Source: Synechococcus sp. UW179A
GTDB taxonomy: Bacteria > Cyanobacteriota > Cyanobacteriia > PCC-6307 > Cyanobiaceae
Length of the DNA stretch: 64,000 nt
Assembly (NCBI RefSeq): GCF_900473965.1
Contig: NZ_UCNJ01000014.1
Coordinates: 1-64,000 of the forward strand
Reading direction: 5' to 3'
The translations under genes were made by a program, and so were the position numbers. Positions 9,471-19,772 of this stretch are shown in pieces. The stretch's first letter is position 1. Each line of letters starts with the position of its first letter. The notes beneath the pieces were generated by a model, which saw only the letters and a list, made by a program, of their open reading frames with translations, made no database searches and was not told the origin of the DNA.

Positions 9471-10586
9471 CTAAAGCGAGCGCCACCGCAGTCCTGGCTG
9501 CGCCACCACCAAACCATCCAGCTCAAGTTTCAACAGCTCCGCAGCGACACGCTCAGGCTTGGATTGCAACGCATGCACCATCTCATCAAAGCTGGAATCG
9601 TCATCCACCAGCTTGAGCAAACGTGTCTGCACAGAACTGATTCTTAGAAGCTTGTTTGACTTCAAGGCGGAAGCATGACTCTCCTCAAGACAGGAACCAC
9701 AAGGGCCTGGTCCCAGGTGATGAATCAAAGCCTGGGCCTTGATCAGCGGCAGTGCCCCCGACTGAAGCAGCGCATTGCTGCCTTGAGACGATTCACGCAG
9801 CGCATCACCTGGAACCACCCAAACTGGGATGCCCAAAGAACGCGCCACCGCTGCCGTATGCAGCGCTCCACTGTTCTCAGGACATTCCACCACCACTACA
9901 GCTTTGGCAACAGCGACGAGCAAGCGATTGCGCAAAGCAAAACTGGATCGGAGGACCCTTTCCGAATCGCGGAGCTCAGTGATTAGTAGCCCAGCCCGCG
10001 CGACCTCCTGCTGCAAGCGGCGATGCTCAGGTGGATAAACGCGATGCAGGGGAGTTCCAAGAACAGCAACGGGACAGCCACCAGCCTCAAGACAGGCTCG
10101 GTGAGCAGCTGCGTCAACGCCCTCAGCAAGACCGCTGACCACAGGCCAGTGAGCCTGGGCAAGGGCTCGACCCAGATTGTCCGCCATTCGCAGGCCGTGA
10201 CTGGAAGGCCTTCTCGTACCCACCACGGCAACCGCCTGCTGCATCGAGAGCAACGACAAAAGATCTTGACTGCCACGCCAATGAATCGACAGCGGCGGGC
10301 GCTCCAGCCTTTCAAAGCAAGCGGGCCACTCAGGATCACAAGGCAACAGAACATTGATGGGAACCTTGATGCAAGGCTTCAGGCCGAGGCTTGATCGATA
10401 ACGCTCGAGCGAAGACATCACCGCGGCCGGCCATCCGAACTGCTTCTGCAATGTGGGGAGAGAGCAGCTCCAGAGTTCCTGAAACCCCTGAGGGGCATTA
10501 GCGGCAGCCGAACAGAGCTGGCGCATCCGGGCTGAACCAATCCCTGGACACTGCAACCACAACCATCTCCAGGAGCGCTCCAACAC
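9471..10586 (-). CDS. dprA: DNA-processing protein DprA (Smf)
   Basis: A 371-residue protein with the Rossmann-like DprA domain (VAVVGTRRPSSHGLRMADNL, then VVSGLAEGVDAAAHRACLEA) and a C-terminal winged-helix-like region (about residues 305-371). In transformable bacteria DprA loads RecA on incoming single-stranded DNA. Together with comF in this window it belongs to the competence gene set retained by marine Synechococcus, although activity in this strain is not shown by sequence. Confidence 0.9.
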   Translation of the reverse strand: MLERSWRWLWLQCPGIGSARMRQLCSAAANAPQGFQELWSCSLPTLQKQFGWPAAVMSSLERYRSSLGLKPCIKVPINVLLPCDPEWPACFERLERPPLSIHWRGSQDLLSLLSMQQAVAVVGTRRPSSHGLRMADNLGRALAQAHWPVVSGLAEGVDAAAHRACLEAGGCPVAVLGTPLHRVYPPEHRRLQQEVARAGLLITELRDSERVLRSSFALRNRLLVAVAKAVVVVECPENSGALHTAAVARSLGIPVWVVPGDALRESSQGSNALLQSGALPLIKAQALIHHLGPGPCGSCLEESHASALKSNKLLRISSVQTRLLKLVDDDSSFDEMVHALQSKPERVAAELLKLELDGLVVAQPGLRWRSL

Positions 10587-10613
10587 ACCATTAGCACTAG
10601 TACAAAAATACTA

Positions 10614-11081
10614 TCAGTCCCTGTACTTTGGCCCCTCAGCCAAAGCCCTGAATGCCTCTGCTACCGCTTCAGGCGGGTGCCGCAAAACCCTTCGAACTGG
10701 ACGTACGCTCACCAAAGCCAGCTCTACCGAAGCTTCAGCCACGCAAACGCCATCTTTCATGAACCGGGTGGACCATGGCCAGCGAACACCCCGGGGAGAG
10801 CAGGAGACACTCATTAGCTCCACCTCATCCCCAAGCATCAACGCCTCCCGGTAACGAATCTGCAGCTGAACAACAGGCATTTCCAGCCCAGCTGAAGCCA
10901 TCTTGTTGTAGGGGTAGCTAGTGGCGGACAGCGCCTCTACCCGAGCCTCCTCAAGCCATCCCACATAGGCCCCATGCCACATCACACCGCCATGGTCTGT
11001 GTGCTGTGGAAGCACTCGCTTGTGCAGTCGCCAGGGAACCCTGGTAACGCTCTCATTCAGCATGCGAACTGGGAACTCCAA
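10614..11081 (-). CDS. Hotdog-fold acyl-CoA thioesterase (YbgC/4-HBT family)
   Basis: A 155-residue single hotdog-domain protein with the signature HTDHGGVMWHGAYVGWLEEA, where the Asp near the N-terminus is the usual catalytic acid. Cyanobacterial relatives include the 1,4-dihydroxy-2-naphthoyl-CoA thioesterase of phylloquinone synthesis (Slr0204), but the sequence alone does not fix that role. ATGs at 11081 and 11063 are both possible starts. It is divergent from the universal stress gene. Confidence 0.75.
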   Translation of the reverse strand: MEFPVRMLNESVTRVPWRLHKRVLPQHTDHGGVMWHGAYVGWLEEARVEALSATSYPYNKMASAGLEMPVVQLQIRYREALMLGDEVELMSVSCSPRGVRWPWSTRFMKDGVCVAEASVELALVSVRPVRRVLRHPPEAVAEAFRALAEGPKYRD

Positions 11082-11117
11082 TCAGCCATAGGCTGCTGCA
11101 TAGGCTGAAACCTCGCC

Positions 11118-11966
11118 GTGTTCAAGAACCTTCTGATCGCCGATTCAGGCAAAGGCCACGTCGGTGAAATGATCAACATGCTGCGTGACCTCCCGGCTTT
11201 CAAGGCCGCCAGGATCAACCTGCTTCATGTGGTCCCTGAGCAGACCATGGCAGCAACGCAACAGCACTGGGAAAGCGCAGGCAGCCTTCTGGCTGGGTCT
11301 GTAGAGAAGCTGGGACTGAATCCACAAGACGTGAATTCGATCATCCGCCAGGGGGACACCAAGCAGACCGTTCTCAATGTGGCGGATGAACTGAACGTTG
11401 ACCTGATCGTGATGGGATCGCGAGGTCTTGGCAGGATTCGTTCAATCCTGTCCAACAGTGCCAGCCAGTACGTCTTCCAACTGTCGACGCGACCGATGTT
11501 GCTGGTCCGCGACGATCTTTACATTCGTCATATCAACCGGGTTCTGGTCACCATCGATGGCACAGGAGTCGGCGATGACGCCCTCAAGCTCGCCTGCGAA
11601 ATGGTGCTCGAGATTCCAGGAGGACAGCTCACCGGCGTTCACGTAGCACGACAAGACCCCACCCCATCACGAGGAGCAGCCATGAAGAGCGATACCTACC
11701 TCGACCGCGCCGTACAGAGAGCTCGAAAGCTGGGGGTTGAACTCAAGCCATTACACGTCACCGACGCCGACATCGGCAAAGGGGTGTGCTTAGCAGCAGA
11801 GAAGATCAATGCTGATCTGGTCGTACTGGCTTCTCAGGACCGTCGCCCCCTAGTAGCAAGAGGACTGGTTGACCTCGACAAACTGCTTGGCGGTTCAGTG
11901 AGCGACTACATCAGAGTTCACGCTCCTGCCCCGGTGCTTTTAGTGAGAGAACCGGAGCAGAGGTGA
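11118..11966 (+). CDS. Tandem universal stress protein
   Basis: A 282-residue protein made of two UspA domains. The first begins MFKNLLIADSGKG and contains the nucleotide-binding motif GSRGLGRIRSILSNSAS (about residues 98-114). The second begins INRVLVTIDGTGVGDDALKL and ends with GGSVSDYIRVHAPAPVLLV. Such proteins bind ATP or AMP and act in stress adaptation, with no specific substrate inferable here. The start codon is GTG at 11118. Confidence 0.85.
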   Translation: MFKNLLIADSGKGHVGEMINMLRDLPAFKAARINLLHVVPEQTMAATQQHWESAGSLLAGSVEKLGLNPQDVNSIIRQGDTKQTVLNVADELNVDLIVMGSRGLGRIRSILSNSASQYVFQLSTRPMLLVRDDLYIRHINRVLVTIDGTGVGDDALKLACEMVLEIPGGQLTGVHVARQDPTPSRGAAMKSDTYLDRAVQRARKLGVELKPLHVTDADIGKGVCLAAEKINADLVVLASQDRRPLVARGLVDLDKLLGGSVSDYIRVHAPAPVLLVREPEQR

Positions 11967-11980
11967 CAGACCGCGATCAC

Positions 11981-12015
11981 AACAGCCTTGAGGGAAGTCA
12001 GCCCTCACGGCTGTT
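11981..12015. terminator. Long hairpin between the universal stress gene and psbM
   Basis: A stem of 7 + 6 bp separated by one mismatch (11981-11994 with 12002-12015) has the psbM stop codon in its loop. It lies between two converging genes and could end or protect transcripts from either side. No long T tract follows on either strand, so termination is not certain. Confidence 0.5.
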
Positions 12016-12102
12016 GGTCTGAATGAACAGGATGATCAGGAAGACGGTCGGCACCAGAACAAACAGCAGGCTGGCCACGAAGCCGAGATCGTTGGTTTCC
12101 AT
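11998..12102 (-). CDS. psbM: Photosystem II reaction centre protein M
   Basis: A 34-residue protein starting [14 protein letters not shown], with a single membrane helix and a polar C-terminus ending TNSREG. This is the standard PsbM size and sequence; PsbM sits at the PSII dimer interface. It follows the ferredoxin gene by about 58 bp on the same strand. Confidence 0.95.
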   Translation of the reverse strand: METNDLGFVASLLFVLVPTVFLIILFIQTNSREG

Positions 12103-12160
12103 GAACGTGAAAGAACCTGCTGGAACGTATCACCGTCCGGAAAGCTTTGACTCGAACCGA

Positions 12161-12655
12161 TCAGCGCTCTTCACCGGGCGTTGCAGGCGAACCTTGACCT
12201 GAGACTTCCAGCGACCGCATGGATTCATCAGTAGACGACTCATCATCCGTGTCCTCCTCAACAGCAGGCGCACCAGGCCATTCCAAGGGACCGGGAGGGA
12301 GAGGTGCCGCCAAGGCGGCAGCCACCCGCTTGTCCTGTTCAGGCATGGAAGCCTGTGGTTTTGTTAACACCACCACTGACTGTTCAACCAAAGATTGACA
12401 AGCCAGGCGCCACCCTTCTGGCCTGCGCCTGAGCTTCGCTTCCTCCACAGCAGTTCTTGGACTCATTGCGGCTGTCGACTTTTCTCCTTCAACCTTCACG
12501 AAGCACGTACTGCACTGACCACAGCCACCACAGTTACCAAGCTGACCTTTGAGCCCGTAGAGCTGAATCCCCTCCCGCACGGCCACAGCGCGCAGGTTTT
12601 CACCCGGGAAGCACTCCACATCCCGACCCTCACGCACAAAACGGATGACAGGCAT
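12161..12655 (-). CDS. 2Fe-2S ferredoxin-like protein with acidic C-terminal extension
   Basis: Residues 1-100 form a plant-type 2Fe-2S domain. The cluster cysteines are in GNCGGCGQCSTC, with the fourth in RLACQSLVEQ. After about residue 105 comes a low-complexity acidic extension rich in Pro, Glu, Asp and Ser, giving 164 residues against about 100 for classical ferredoxin. Genes of this type commonly lie beside psbM and psbB in cyanobacteria, suggesting a PSII-linked electron-transfer or assembly role, but this is inference. It is divergent from psbB. Confidence 0.85.
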   Translation of the reverse strand: MPVIRFVREGRDVECFPGENLRAVAVREGIQLYGLKGQLGNCGGCGQCSTCFVKVEGEKSTAAMSPRTAVEEAKLRRRPEGWRLACQSLVEQSVVVLTKPQASMPEQDKRVAAALAAPLPPGPLEWPGAPAVEEDTDDESSTDESMRSLEVSGQGSPATPGEER

Positions 12656-12917
12656 TGAACCTCCCTAAGACAGGGGCGCTGCGACACGCCTAGGCACCGA
12701 GACTACGAGCCTCAGGTTGCGTTTTGTAACCCCCCGGCAAGAGAAAGCCTCAAAGGCAAGCAAACCCAGGAAACCGGCGGGATCGAGAACTTCGATCATC
12801 TGCACGACCGTCAATTCACGTTGCAGCTCACGACAGCCTGACGCGTGGATCGCAGTGAACGCCCTACGATCGCCGAGTCTGGCTGCATTAGCAGCTCCGT
12901 TCCCCCGAACCTGACCC

Positions 12918-14477
12918 ATGGGATTGCCCTGGTATCGGGTGCACACCGTCGTAATTAACGACCCAGGCCGCCTTCTGGCCGTGCACCTCATGCACACTGC
13001 CCTCGTCGCCGGCTGGGCCGGCTCGATGGCTCTTTACGAACTCGCCATCTTCGACCCCTCCGATCCAGTCCTGAACCCGATGTGGCGTCAGGGCATGTTC
13101 GTGATGCCCTTCATGGCCCGCTTGGGCGTGACGGACAGTTGGGGAGGCTGGAGCATTACCGGAGCCACGGGCGTTGATCCTGGCTTCTGGAGCTTCGAAG
13201 GTGTCGCTGCTGCTCACATCGTGTTCAGCGGCCTGCTCATGCTGGCCGCCATCTGGCACTGGACTTTCTGGGATCTTGAAATCTGGCAAGACCCTCGCAC
13301 TGGGGAGCCAGCTCTAGACCTTCCCAAAATTTTCGGCATTCACCTGCTTTTGGCTGGTCTCGGCTGCTTCGGATTCGGAGCTTTTCACCTCACGGGTGTC
13401 TTCGGACCAGGAATGTGGATTTCTGATCCCTACGGCATTACAGGCCACTTAGAGCCTGTCCAACCGTCCTGGGGGCCCGAAGGTTTCAACCCTTTCAACC
13501 CTGGCGGGATCGTTGCCCACCACATCGCAGCAGGAATTGTCGGCATCATTGCCGGAATTTTCCACATCACGACTCGTCCACCGGAACGCCTTTACAAGGC
13601 ATTAAGGATGGGAAACATTGAAACTGTTTTGGCCAGCGCAATTGCTGCTGTGTTCTTTGCGGCCTTCGTGGTTGCAGGAACCATGTGGTACGGAGCTGCT
13701 GCAACTCCTATCGAGTTGTTTGGCCCCACTCGTTATCAATGGGATCAGAGTTACTTCAAGACCGAGATCAATCGTCGTGTCCAAACCGCGATGGATCAAG
13801 GTCAATCAGAATCTGAGGCTTACGCCTCGATTCCCGAGAAACTTGCTTTCTATGACTACGTCGGAAACAGTCCTGCAAAAGGCGGCCTCTTCCGAGTAGG
13901 TCCCATGGTCAATGGTGATGGTCTACCAACCGGCTGGCTGGGACACATTGCCTTCACCGATAAAGACGGACGCGATCTTCAAGTTCGCCGCTTGCCCAAC
14001 TTCTTCGAGAACTTCCCAGTGATTCTGGAAGACACCAATGGCATCGTACGGGCTGATATTCCGTTCCGTCGTGCTGAAGCGAAGTACTCCTTCGAACAGC
14101 AGGGTGTGACCGCGACCGTTTTCGGTGGTGCGCTCGACGGTCAAACCTTCACTGATCCTGCTGACGTGAAGCGACTAGCGCGTAAAGCTCAGCTGGGAGA
14201 AGCATTCGAATTCGACCGTGAGACTTACAACTCCGATGGCGTCTTCCGCAGTTCACCTCGCGGCTGGTTCACCTTCGGACACGCCACATTCGCGCTGCTG
14301 TTCTTCTTCGGCCACATCTGGCATGGAGCTCGTACGTTGTATCGCGATGTGTTCGCGGGTATTGATCCCGACCTTGGCGAACAGGTTGAATTCGGTCTCT
14401 TCCAAAAACTTGGAGACCGCTCCACTCGTCGACTGCCAGAGGGCTACGTGCCCCCTGCAGGCACACCGCTCAGCTGA
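12918..14477 (+). CDS. psbB: Photosystem II CP47 chlorophyll apoprotein
   Basis: A 519-residue protein with the invariant start [19 protein letters not shown], six membrane helices with many chlorophyll-ligating histidines, and a large lumenal loop between helices five and six (about residues 260-450). CP47 is an inner antenna of PSII. The ATG is preceded by a C-rich stretch with no purine-rich ribosome-binding site. psbT follows 21 bp later in the same transcript. Confidence 0.98.
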   Translation: MGLPWYRVHTVVINDPGRLLAVHLMHTALVAGWAGSMALYELAIFDPSDPVLNPMWRQGMFVMPFMARLGVTDSWGGWSITGATGVDPGFWSFEGVAAAHIVFSGLLMLAAIWHWTFWDLEIWQDPRTGEPALDLPKIFGIHLLLAGLGCFGFGAFHLTGVFGPGMWISDPYGITGHLEPVQPSWGPEGFNPFNPGGIVAHHIAAGIVGIIAGIFHITTRPPERLYKALRMGNIETVLASAIAAVFFAAFVVAGTMWYGAAATPIELFGPTRYQWDQSYFKTEINRRVQTAMDQGQSESEAYASIPEKLAFYDYVGNSPAKGGLFRVGPMVNGDGLPTGWLGHIAFTDKDGRDLQVRRLPNFFENFPVILEDTNGIVRADIPFRRAEAKYSFEQQGVTATVFGGALDGQTFTDPADVKRLARKAQLGEAFEFDRETYNSDGVFRSSPRGWFTFGHATFALLFFFGHIWHGARTLYRDVFAGIDPDLGEQVEFGLFQKLGDRSTRRLPEGYVPPAGTPLS

Positions 14478-14498
14478 TCAGTCCTTAGGAGATAACCG

Positions 14499-14594
14499 AT
14501 GGAAAGCTTCGCTTACATCCTCATCCTCACTCTCGCGATTGCAACACTGTTTTTCGCAATCGCATTCCGCGATCCTCCGAAGATCGGCAAGTGA
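14499..14594 (+). CDS. psbT: Photosystem II reaction centre protein T
   Basis: A 31-residue single-helix protein starting [19 protein letters not shown] and ending DPPKIGK, identical in type and length to cyanobacterial PsbT. TAGGAG lies upstream of the ATG. It is co-transcribed with psbB and followed by a strong terminator. Confidence 0.97.
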   Translation: MESFAYILILTLAIATLFFAIAFRDPPKIGK

Positions 14595-14601
14595 TCATTT
14601 C

Positions 14602-14628
14602 AGCCCCGCTTAAAGCGGGGCTTTTTTT
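14602..14628 (+). terminator. Terminator of psbBT
   Basis: A 9-bp stem (14602-14610 with 14614-14622) with a 3-nt loop is followed by a run of T residues to 14628. It lies 7 bp after the psbT stop. Confidence 0.92.
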
Positions 14629-14711
14629 ATGTCTAAAACGTGAATTCGCTCCATAGATGTCATGGGTGGACGCGAGCCTTACAATTCATACATCTACGTA
14701 ATTACAAGGGC

Positions 14712-15188
14712 GTGCAGTGCCCCTCCTGCCAGAACACCGATAGCCGGGTGCTCGAATCAAGAGCCGCCGATGGAGGTAGAAGCGTGCGTCGTCGCCGGGA
14801 GTGCCTCAATTGCGAATTTCGTTTCACAACCTATGAACGGGTTGAAACCGTTCCAATCACAGTGATCAAGCGAAACGGAAATCGTGAAACTTTTAGTCGT
14901 AGCAAACTGCTTCATGGGTTGAGCAGAGCCTGTGAAAAAACTGGGATTCCTCCAGAACGCCTTGAAACAATGGTTGAAGAGCTGGAGCTGAGCCTTCAAC
15001 AGCGCAGCGGCCGTGAAGTCTCCAGCAGCGACATCGGCGAACTGGTGCTCGAAAAGTTGAAACTTCTCAGCGAAGTCGCCTACATCCGTTTTGCATCTGT
15101 TTATCGCCAGTTCAGCGGTGTGAGTGATTTTGTGGCCACCCTGGAAGGCATCAATGCAACCAAGGCAGAGCTCACAGCTGCGATCTGA
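14712..15188 (+). CDS. nrdR: Transcriptional repressor NrdR
   Basis: NrdR represses ribonucleotide reductase genes in response to dATP/ATP. The N-terminal zinc ribbon has CPSC (residues 3-6) and CLNC pairs, followed by the ATP-cone domain with the [17 protein letters not shown] stretch. The open frame continues upstream, but the GTG at 14712 places VQCPSC at the N-terminus as in all relatives and gives 158 residues, the normal length. It is separated from psbBT by a terminator, so its promoter must lie in 14629-14711. Confidence 0.95.
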   Translation: MQCPSCQNTDSRVLESRAADGGRSVRRRRECLNCEFRFTTYERVETVPITVIKRNGNRETFSRSKLLHGLSRACEKTGIPPERLETMVEELELSLQQRSGREVSSSDIGELVLEKLKLLSEVAYIRFASVYRQFSGVSDFVATLEGINATKAELTAAI

Positions 15189-15289
15189 GCTTGATCGTTG
15201 ATCTGTAGACTCGGCAATTGCCTGATGCAGGTCGGCGGGCCTGTCTCAGATCCCATCGCTCTGCTCCAGAGGCAGACCGCCAACGTTCC

Positions 15290-16396
15290 ATGACTGTCAC
15301 TCCCACAGATCCTTCCCAGGAATCTGCAGTGGACACCGCAGAAGCGGTCACATCCGAGACCGAAGCAGTGGCTGAAAGATCAGCAGATCAAGCCGACTTC
15401 GGTACCGATGAAGACCTCGGCATTCCCGACGACATCCCCACGGCTGATGATCCCAGCAGCCGGGCAACCACCCGGGACATGGACAGTGCTGGATTCACCC
15501 TGGATGAGTTCGCAGCCTTACTGAGCAAATACGACTACAACTTCAAGCCCGGCGACATCGTCAACGGCACGGTTTTCGCCCTGGAATCAAAGGGCGCCAT
15601 GATCGATATCGGCGCAAAAACAGCTGCATTCATGCCTCTTCAAGAGGTGTCGATTAATCGCGTTGAAGGACTGAGCGATGTGCTGCAACCCGGAGAAATC
15701 CGGGAGTTCTTCATCATGAGCGAGGAGAACGAAGACGGACAGCTCTCCCTCTCTATTCGCCGGATCGAATACCAGCGAGCCTGGGAACGTGTTCGCCAAC
15801 TGCAGAAGGAAGACGCCACGATCTACTCCGAGGTGTTTGCCACCAACAGAGGCGGAGCCCTGGTGAGGGTTGAAGGTCTGCGTGGATTCATCCCTGGATC
15901 CCACATCAGCACCCGAAAGCCAAAAGAGGAACTTGTTGCCGACTTCCTCCCCCTCAAGTTCCTTGAGGTGGACGAGGAGCGCAATCGTCTGGTGCTGAGC
16001 CACAGGCGCGCTTTGGTCGAACGCAAGATGAATCGCCTCGAAGTGGGAGAGGTTGTTGTGGGCACCGTTCGCGGAATCAAGCCCTATGGCGCCTTTATCG
16101 ACATCGGCGGTGTCAGCGGCCTGCTGCATATTTCTGAAATCAGTCACGAGCACATCGAAACTCCGCACTCGGTGCTGAACGTGAATGATCAGATGAAAGT
16201 GATGATCATCGATCTCGACGCCGAACGTGGCCGAATCTCCCTGTCCACCAAGGCGCTTGAACCGGAACCGGGTGACATGCTCACTGATCCGCAGAAAGTG
16301 TTCGACAAGGCCGAAGAAATGGCCGCTCGCTACAAGCAGATGTTGCTTGAGCAAGCCGAGGAAGGTGAAGAGCCCCTGGGTTCCATGATGATCTGA
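15290..16396 (+). CDS. rpsA: 30S ribosomal protein S1
   Basis: From the ATG at 15290 the product has 368 residues. An acidic N-terminal extension of about 75 residues is followed by three S1 RNA-binding domains (GDIVNGTVFALESKGAMIDI; then a diverged second repeat; then GEVVVGTVRGIKPYGAFIDI). Three repeats is the cyanobacterial S1 arrangement rather than the six of E. coli. It promotes mRNA binding by the 30S subunit. The next gene follows 13 bp later. Confidence 0.93.
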   Translation: MTVTPTDPSQESAVDTAEAVTSETEAVAERSADQADFGTDEDLGIPDDIPTADDPSSRATTRDMDSAGFTLDEFAALLSKYDYNFKPGDIVNGTVFALESKGAMIDIGAKTAAFMPLQEVSINRVEGLSDVLQPGEIREFFIMSEENEDGQLSLSIRRIEYQRAWERVRQLQKEDATIYSEVFATNRGGALVRVEGLRGFIPGSHISTRKPKEELVADFLPLKFLEVDEERNRLVLSHRRALVERKMNRLEVGEVVVGTVRGIKPYGAFIDIGGVSGLLHISEISHEHIETPHSVLNVNDQMKVMIIDLDAERGRISLSTKALEPEPGDMLTDPQKVFDKAEEMAARYKQMLLEQAEEGEEPLGSMMI

Positions 16397-16409
16397 GGGA
16401 GACGAGCCG

Positions 16410-17210
16410 ATGGCTCATCTCAAGCTCAATGGCCTCGATCTGGGTCCAGTTCAGGGGGTGCTGTTCGATAAGGACGGCACCCTTTCCCATAGCGAGCCAC
16501 GTTTAATTGAACTGGCTGACGCCAGGCTTGCAGAAGCAGATCGCCGATTCCGCGCGAGGGGCGCCTCAGCCAGCGCTCTTCAAGAGCTTGCTGATCTGCT
16601 GGCGAGAACCTACGGACGATGCAGGGAAGGCATCATCCCAGACGGCACACTTGCCGTGGCATCGAGGCATCACAACCTGCTGAGCACTGCAACGGTGTTC
16701 TGTCAGATGAATCTGAGTTGGCCTCAATCCCTGGTCCTAGCTCAGGAGGTGTTTGATCAAGTCGATAGCCGCAGACAAGCGCTGCTTCCAGACGGACATC
16801 AGATTGGCTTGTTACCCGATTCAGCAAGGCTTCTGAGAGAGCTGGCCGCTGCAGGAATTATCTGTGCCGTGATCAGCAATGACAGCACGGAGGGCATTCA
16901 GAACTTTCTCCAGCAGCACCAACTCAATGACTGCATCAGCGGAGTGTGGAGTGCTGATCACCACCCAGCCAAACCGAACCCAGAAGCTGTTCAGGGGCTG
17001 TGCTCACAGTTGGACCTGAAAGTGGGGAATTGCGCCTTGATCGGAGATGCAGACACCGATCTGCTGATGGCACGACAGGCAGGGATTGGTCTGACCCTTG
17101 GCTATGTAGCCGGATGGCATCGCGAACCAACGCTCACCGCCCATGAACATCTGATCAGTCACTGGAACGAACTGACCACAACCACAGACGAAATGTCTAA
17201 GGCCTCATAA
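16410..17210 (+). CDS. HAD-superfamily hydrolase, phosphoglycolate phosphatase-like
   Basis: A 266-residue HAD hydrolase with motif I FDKDGTLSHSE (nucleophile Asp), motif II ISNDSTEG, a Lys in HPAKPNPEA, and motif IV IGDADTDLLMARQAG. The cap is the small helical type found in phosphoglycolate phosphatases. Substrate is not determined by sequence. It lies just downstream of rpsA and upstream of metK on the same strand. Confidence 0.78.
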   Translation: MAHLKLNGLDLGPVQGVLFDKDGTLSHSEPRLIELADARLAEADRRFRARGASASALQELADLLARTYGRCREGIIPDGTLAVASRHHNLLSTATVFCQMNLSWPQSLVLAQEVFDQVDSRRQALLPDGHQIGLLPDSARLLRELAAAGIICAVISNDSTEGIQNFLQQHQLNDCISGVWSADHHPAKPNPEAVQGLCSQLDLKVGNCALIGDADTDLLMARQAGIGLTLGYVAGWHREPTLTAHEHLISHWNELTTTTDEMSKAS

Positions 17211-17247
17211 GTCGACCTCGTAAAGTCTCCGCCAATCACCAATGGCC

Positions 17248-18474
17248 ATGAGTCGATACGTCTTCACCTCCGAATCCGTTACGGAGGGTCATCCTGACAA
17301 GATCTGTGATCAGGTCAGTGATGCCGTACTCGACGCTCTTCTGGCGCAGGATCCCACCAGCCGTGTGGCTTGTGAAACAGTTGTGAACACAGGTCTGTGC
17401 ATGATCACAGGCGAAGTGACATCCAAAGCGCAGGTGGACTTCATCCACCTTGTTCGCAACGTGATCAAGGAGATCGGTTACAGCGGAGCCCGCGCCGGTG
17501 GCTTTGATGCCAACAGCTGTGCTGTCTTGGTCGCCCTCGACCAACAGTCTCCCGACATTGCTCAGGGTGTGAATGAAGCCGATGACCACGCCGGCGATCC
17601 CCTTGATTTGGTTGGCGCTGGCGATCAAGGGATCATGTTCGGATACGCCTGCAACGAGACACCCGAGCTGATGCCCCTGCCCATCAGCCTGGCCCACCGT
17701 CTGGCGAGAAGGCTGGCGGAAGTCCGTCACAACGGCACTCTCGATTACCTCTTGCCTGACGGCAAAACACAGGTGAGCGTGGTCTACGACAATGACAAGC
17801 CGGTTGCGATCGACACAATCCTGATCTCCACCCAGCACACCGCTGAAGTGGGCGGCATCAGTGACGAGCAGGGCATCCGCGAACGCATCACAGAGGACCT
17901 CTGGACCCATGTCGTGGAGCCATCAACGGCTGATCTGGTCCTGAAACCAAGCCGCGAAGCAACTAAATATCTCGTCAACCCAACCGGAAAGTTTGTTGTG
18001 GGTGGCCCCCAAGGAGATGCCGGACTGACTGGTCGCAAAATCATTGTTGACACCTACGGGGGTTATGCCCGTCATGGAGGCGGTGCCTTCTCGGGCAAAG
18101 ATCCCACCAAAGTCGACCGATCAGCAGCCTATGCAGCGCGGTATGTGGCGAAATGCCTTGTGGCAGCGGGCCTGGCCGAAAGGGCCGAAGTGCAGTTGAG
18201 CTATGCCATCGGCGTCGCCAAGCCGGTATCGATCCTGGTCGAATCCTTCGGAACAAGCCAGTTGGCCAACGACGCTCTGACAAATCTGGTTCAAGAGCAC
18301 TTCGACCTGCGACCCGGAGCCATCATTGAAAACTTCGGACTGCGCAATCTGTCTCAGCAACGTGGTGGACGCTTCTACCAGGACACTGCGGCCTATGGAC
18401 ACTTTGGTCGCAATGACCTGAAGGCTCCCTGGGAGAACGTTGACGCCAAGGCGGCAGAACTGCGCAACGCCTAA
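17248..18474 (+). CDS. metK: S-adenosylmethionine synthetase
   Basis: The enzyme joins methionine and ATP to give SAM. The N-terminal block [20 protein letters not shown], the [12 protein letters not shown] hexapeptide-type motif and the C-terminal [19 protein letters not shown] glycine-rich loop are all intact. I take the ATG at 17248 (408 residues), though the ATG at 17242 would add two residues. The sugar kinase gene begins 7 bp after the stop. Confidence 0.97.
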   Translation: MSRYVFTSESVTEGHPDKICDQVSDAVLDALLAQDPTSRVACETVVNTGLCMITGEVTSKAQVDFIHLVRNVIKEIGYSGARAGGFDANSCAVLVALDQQSPDIAQGVNEADDHAGDPLDLVGAGDQGIMFGYACNETPELMPLPISLAHRLARRLAEVRHNGTLDYLLPDGKTQVSVVYDNDKPVAIDTILISTQHTAEVGGISDEQGIRERITEDLWTHVVEPSTADLVLKPSREATKYLVNPTGKFVVGGPQGDAGLTGRKIIVDTYGGYARHGGGAFSGKDPTKVDRSAAYAARYVAKCLVAAGLAERAEVQLSYAIGVAKPVSILVESFGTSQLANDALTNLVQEHFDLRPGAIIENFGLRNLSQQRGGRFYQDTAAYGHFGRNDLKAPWENVDAKAAELRNA

Positions 18475-18481
18475 TCAGTTG

Positions 18482-19768
18482 ATGCAACATTCACTGGCAC
18501 TCGGAATCGATCTGGGCACCAGTGGAGTTCGAGTTGCGGTTCTCAATCATCAGCGTGATCTGCTGCACACCGATTCCACTGATTACGGCCGAAGCCTGGA
18601 TCATCCGGATGATTGGCTGAACAGCTGCATCCAGCTGATCAAGACAATCCCAGAGGAGCTCCGCAGCCAAATCAGGTCTCTTGCCGTTGATGGAACTTCA
18701 GGGACACTGTTGGCCTGCGATCCAGAAGGCATTCCCAAGGGAAAGGCTTTGCCTTACAACATCGCCTGTCCGGAACAGCTTGATCGGGTGCATGAGTTGG
18801 TGCAAACAGGTCAGCCGGCGTCGAGCGCCAGTGGCAGCTTGGCCCGCGCGCTGAGGCTCTTGCAACAACACTCACAGCCGCTGATCCTCCGTCATCAGGC
18901 TGATTGGATCAGCGGCTGGCTGCTTGGAGACTGGAGTTTTGGCGAAGAAGGCAACAACCTTCGCCTGGGCTGGTCACTCACCGGTCAGCGCTGGCCGGAT
19001 ACCTTTGAACAACAGACCTGGCGTGCGGCCCTCCCGGAGATCCGACCGAGCGGCTCAAGGCTGGGAGTCATCGACAGTGCCCGAGCCAAACAGCTAGGGC
19101 TGTCGAAGGACATGCTCGTGATCGCGGGCACGACCGATGCCAATGCGGCAGTGCTCACCGCCGATGCCGCCGACGATGAAGGCATCACCGTGTTGGGAAG
19201 CACGCTTGTGCTCAAACGCTTCACCACCATCCCTTTGCGAGATGGTGCAGGGGCCTCCACCCACCGAGTGGGCGGCCGCTGGCTTGGAGGTGGTGCCTCC
19301 AACAGCGGTGGTGCGGTGCTGCGTGAGTGCTTTCCAGGGATCGACCTGGACGAACTGAGCCGGCAGATCGACCCTGACCAGGACAGTGGCCTACAACTGA
19401 GGCCCCTGATCGGTCAAGGAGAGCGCTTCCCTGTTGATGACCCCGATCTTGAACCGATCCTGACTCCAAGACCCGTCAGTGATGCGCTCTATCTGCATGG
19501 TCTGCTGGAAGGCTTAAGTCAGATCGAATGCCAGGGCTGGACAAGGCTCACTGAACTGGGAGCACCCGCTCCGAAACGCCTGGTGACATTGGGGGGCGGA
19601 GCCAGAAACCCGCAATGGCGACGCTTGCGGCAACGCTTGATCGGTATTCCGATCCGCAGTTGTTACAGCCCTCCTGCTGCAGGGGTCGCGCGACTCGCAC
19701 TCACCGCTCTGCAACAGCAGCATGATCAAATCACCCATTTCGGGAGAGAATTGACTGAGCTTCCATGA
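18482..19768 (+). CDS. FGGY-family carbohydrate kinase, probable D-ribulose kinase
   Basis: A 428-residue FGGY kinase. The N-terminal ATP-binding motif is LGIDLGTSGVRVAVLN, the catalytic region VIAGTTDANAAVL, and the C-terminal motif LVTLGGGARNPQWRRL. The protein is shorter than bacterial xylulose kinases and resembles the cyanobacterial/plant group for which D-ribulose kinase activity has been reported; the substrate here is inferred. The start at 18482 lies just after metK, although the open frame extends back into it. Confidence 0.78.
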   Translation: MQHSLALGIDLGTSGVRVAVLNHQRDLLHTDSTDYGRSLDHPDDWLNSCIQLIKTIPEELRSQIRSLAVDGTSGTLLACDPEGIPKGKALPYNIACPEQLDRVHELVQTGQPASSASGSLARALRLLQQHSQPLILRHQADWISGWLLGDWSFGEEGNNLRLGWSLTGQRWPDTFEQQTWRAALPEIRPSGSRLGVIDSARAKQLGLSKDMLVIAGTTDANAAVLTADAADDEGITVLGSTLVLKRFTTIPLRDGAGASTHRVGGRWLGGGASNSGGAVLRECFPGIDLDELSRQIDPDQDSGLQLRPLIGQGERFPVDDPDLEPILTPRPVSDALYLHGLLEGLSQIECQGWTRLTELGAPAPKRLVTLGGGARNPQWRRLRQRLIGIPIRSCYSPPAAGVARLALTALQQQHDQITHFGRELTELP

Positions 19769-19772
19769 GCCT

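Noticed and set aside
15587-16354. 255-codon minus-strand frame across rpsA
   Set aside because: Antisense to a conserved ribosomal protein gene with three clear S1 repeats; a shadow frame.
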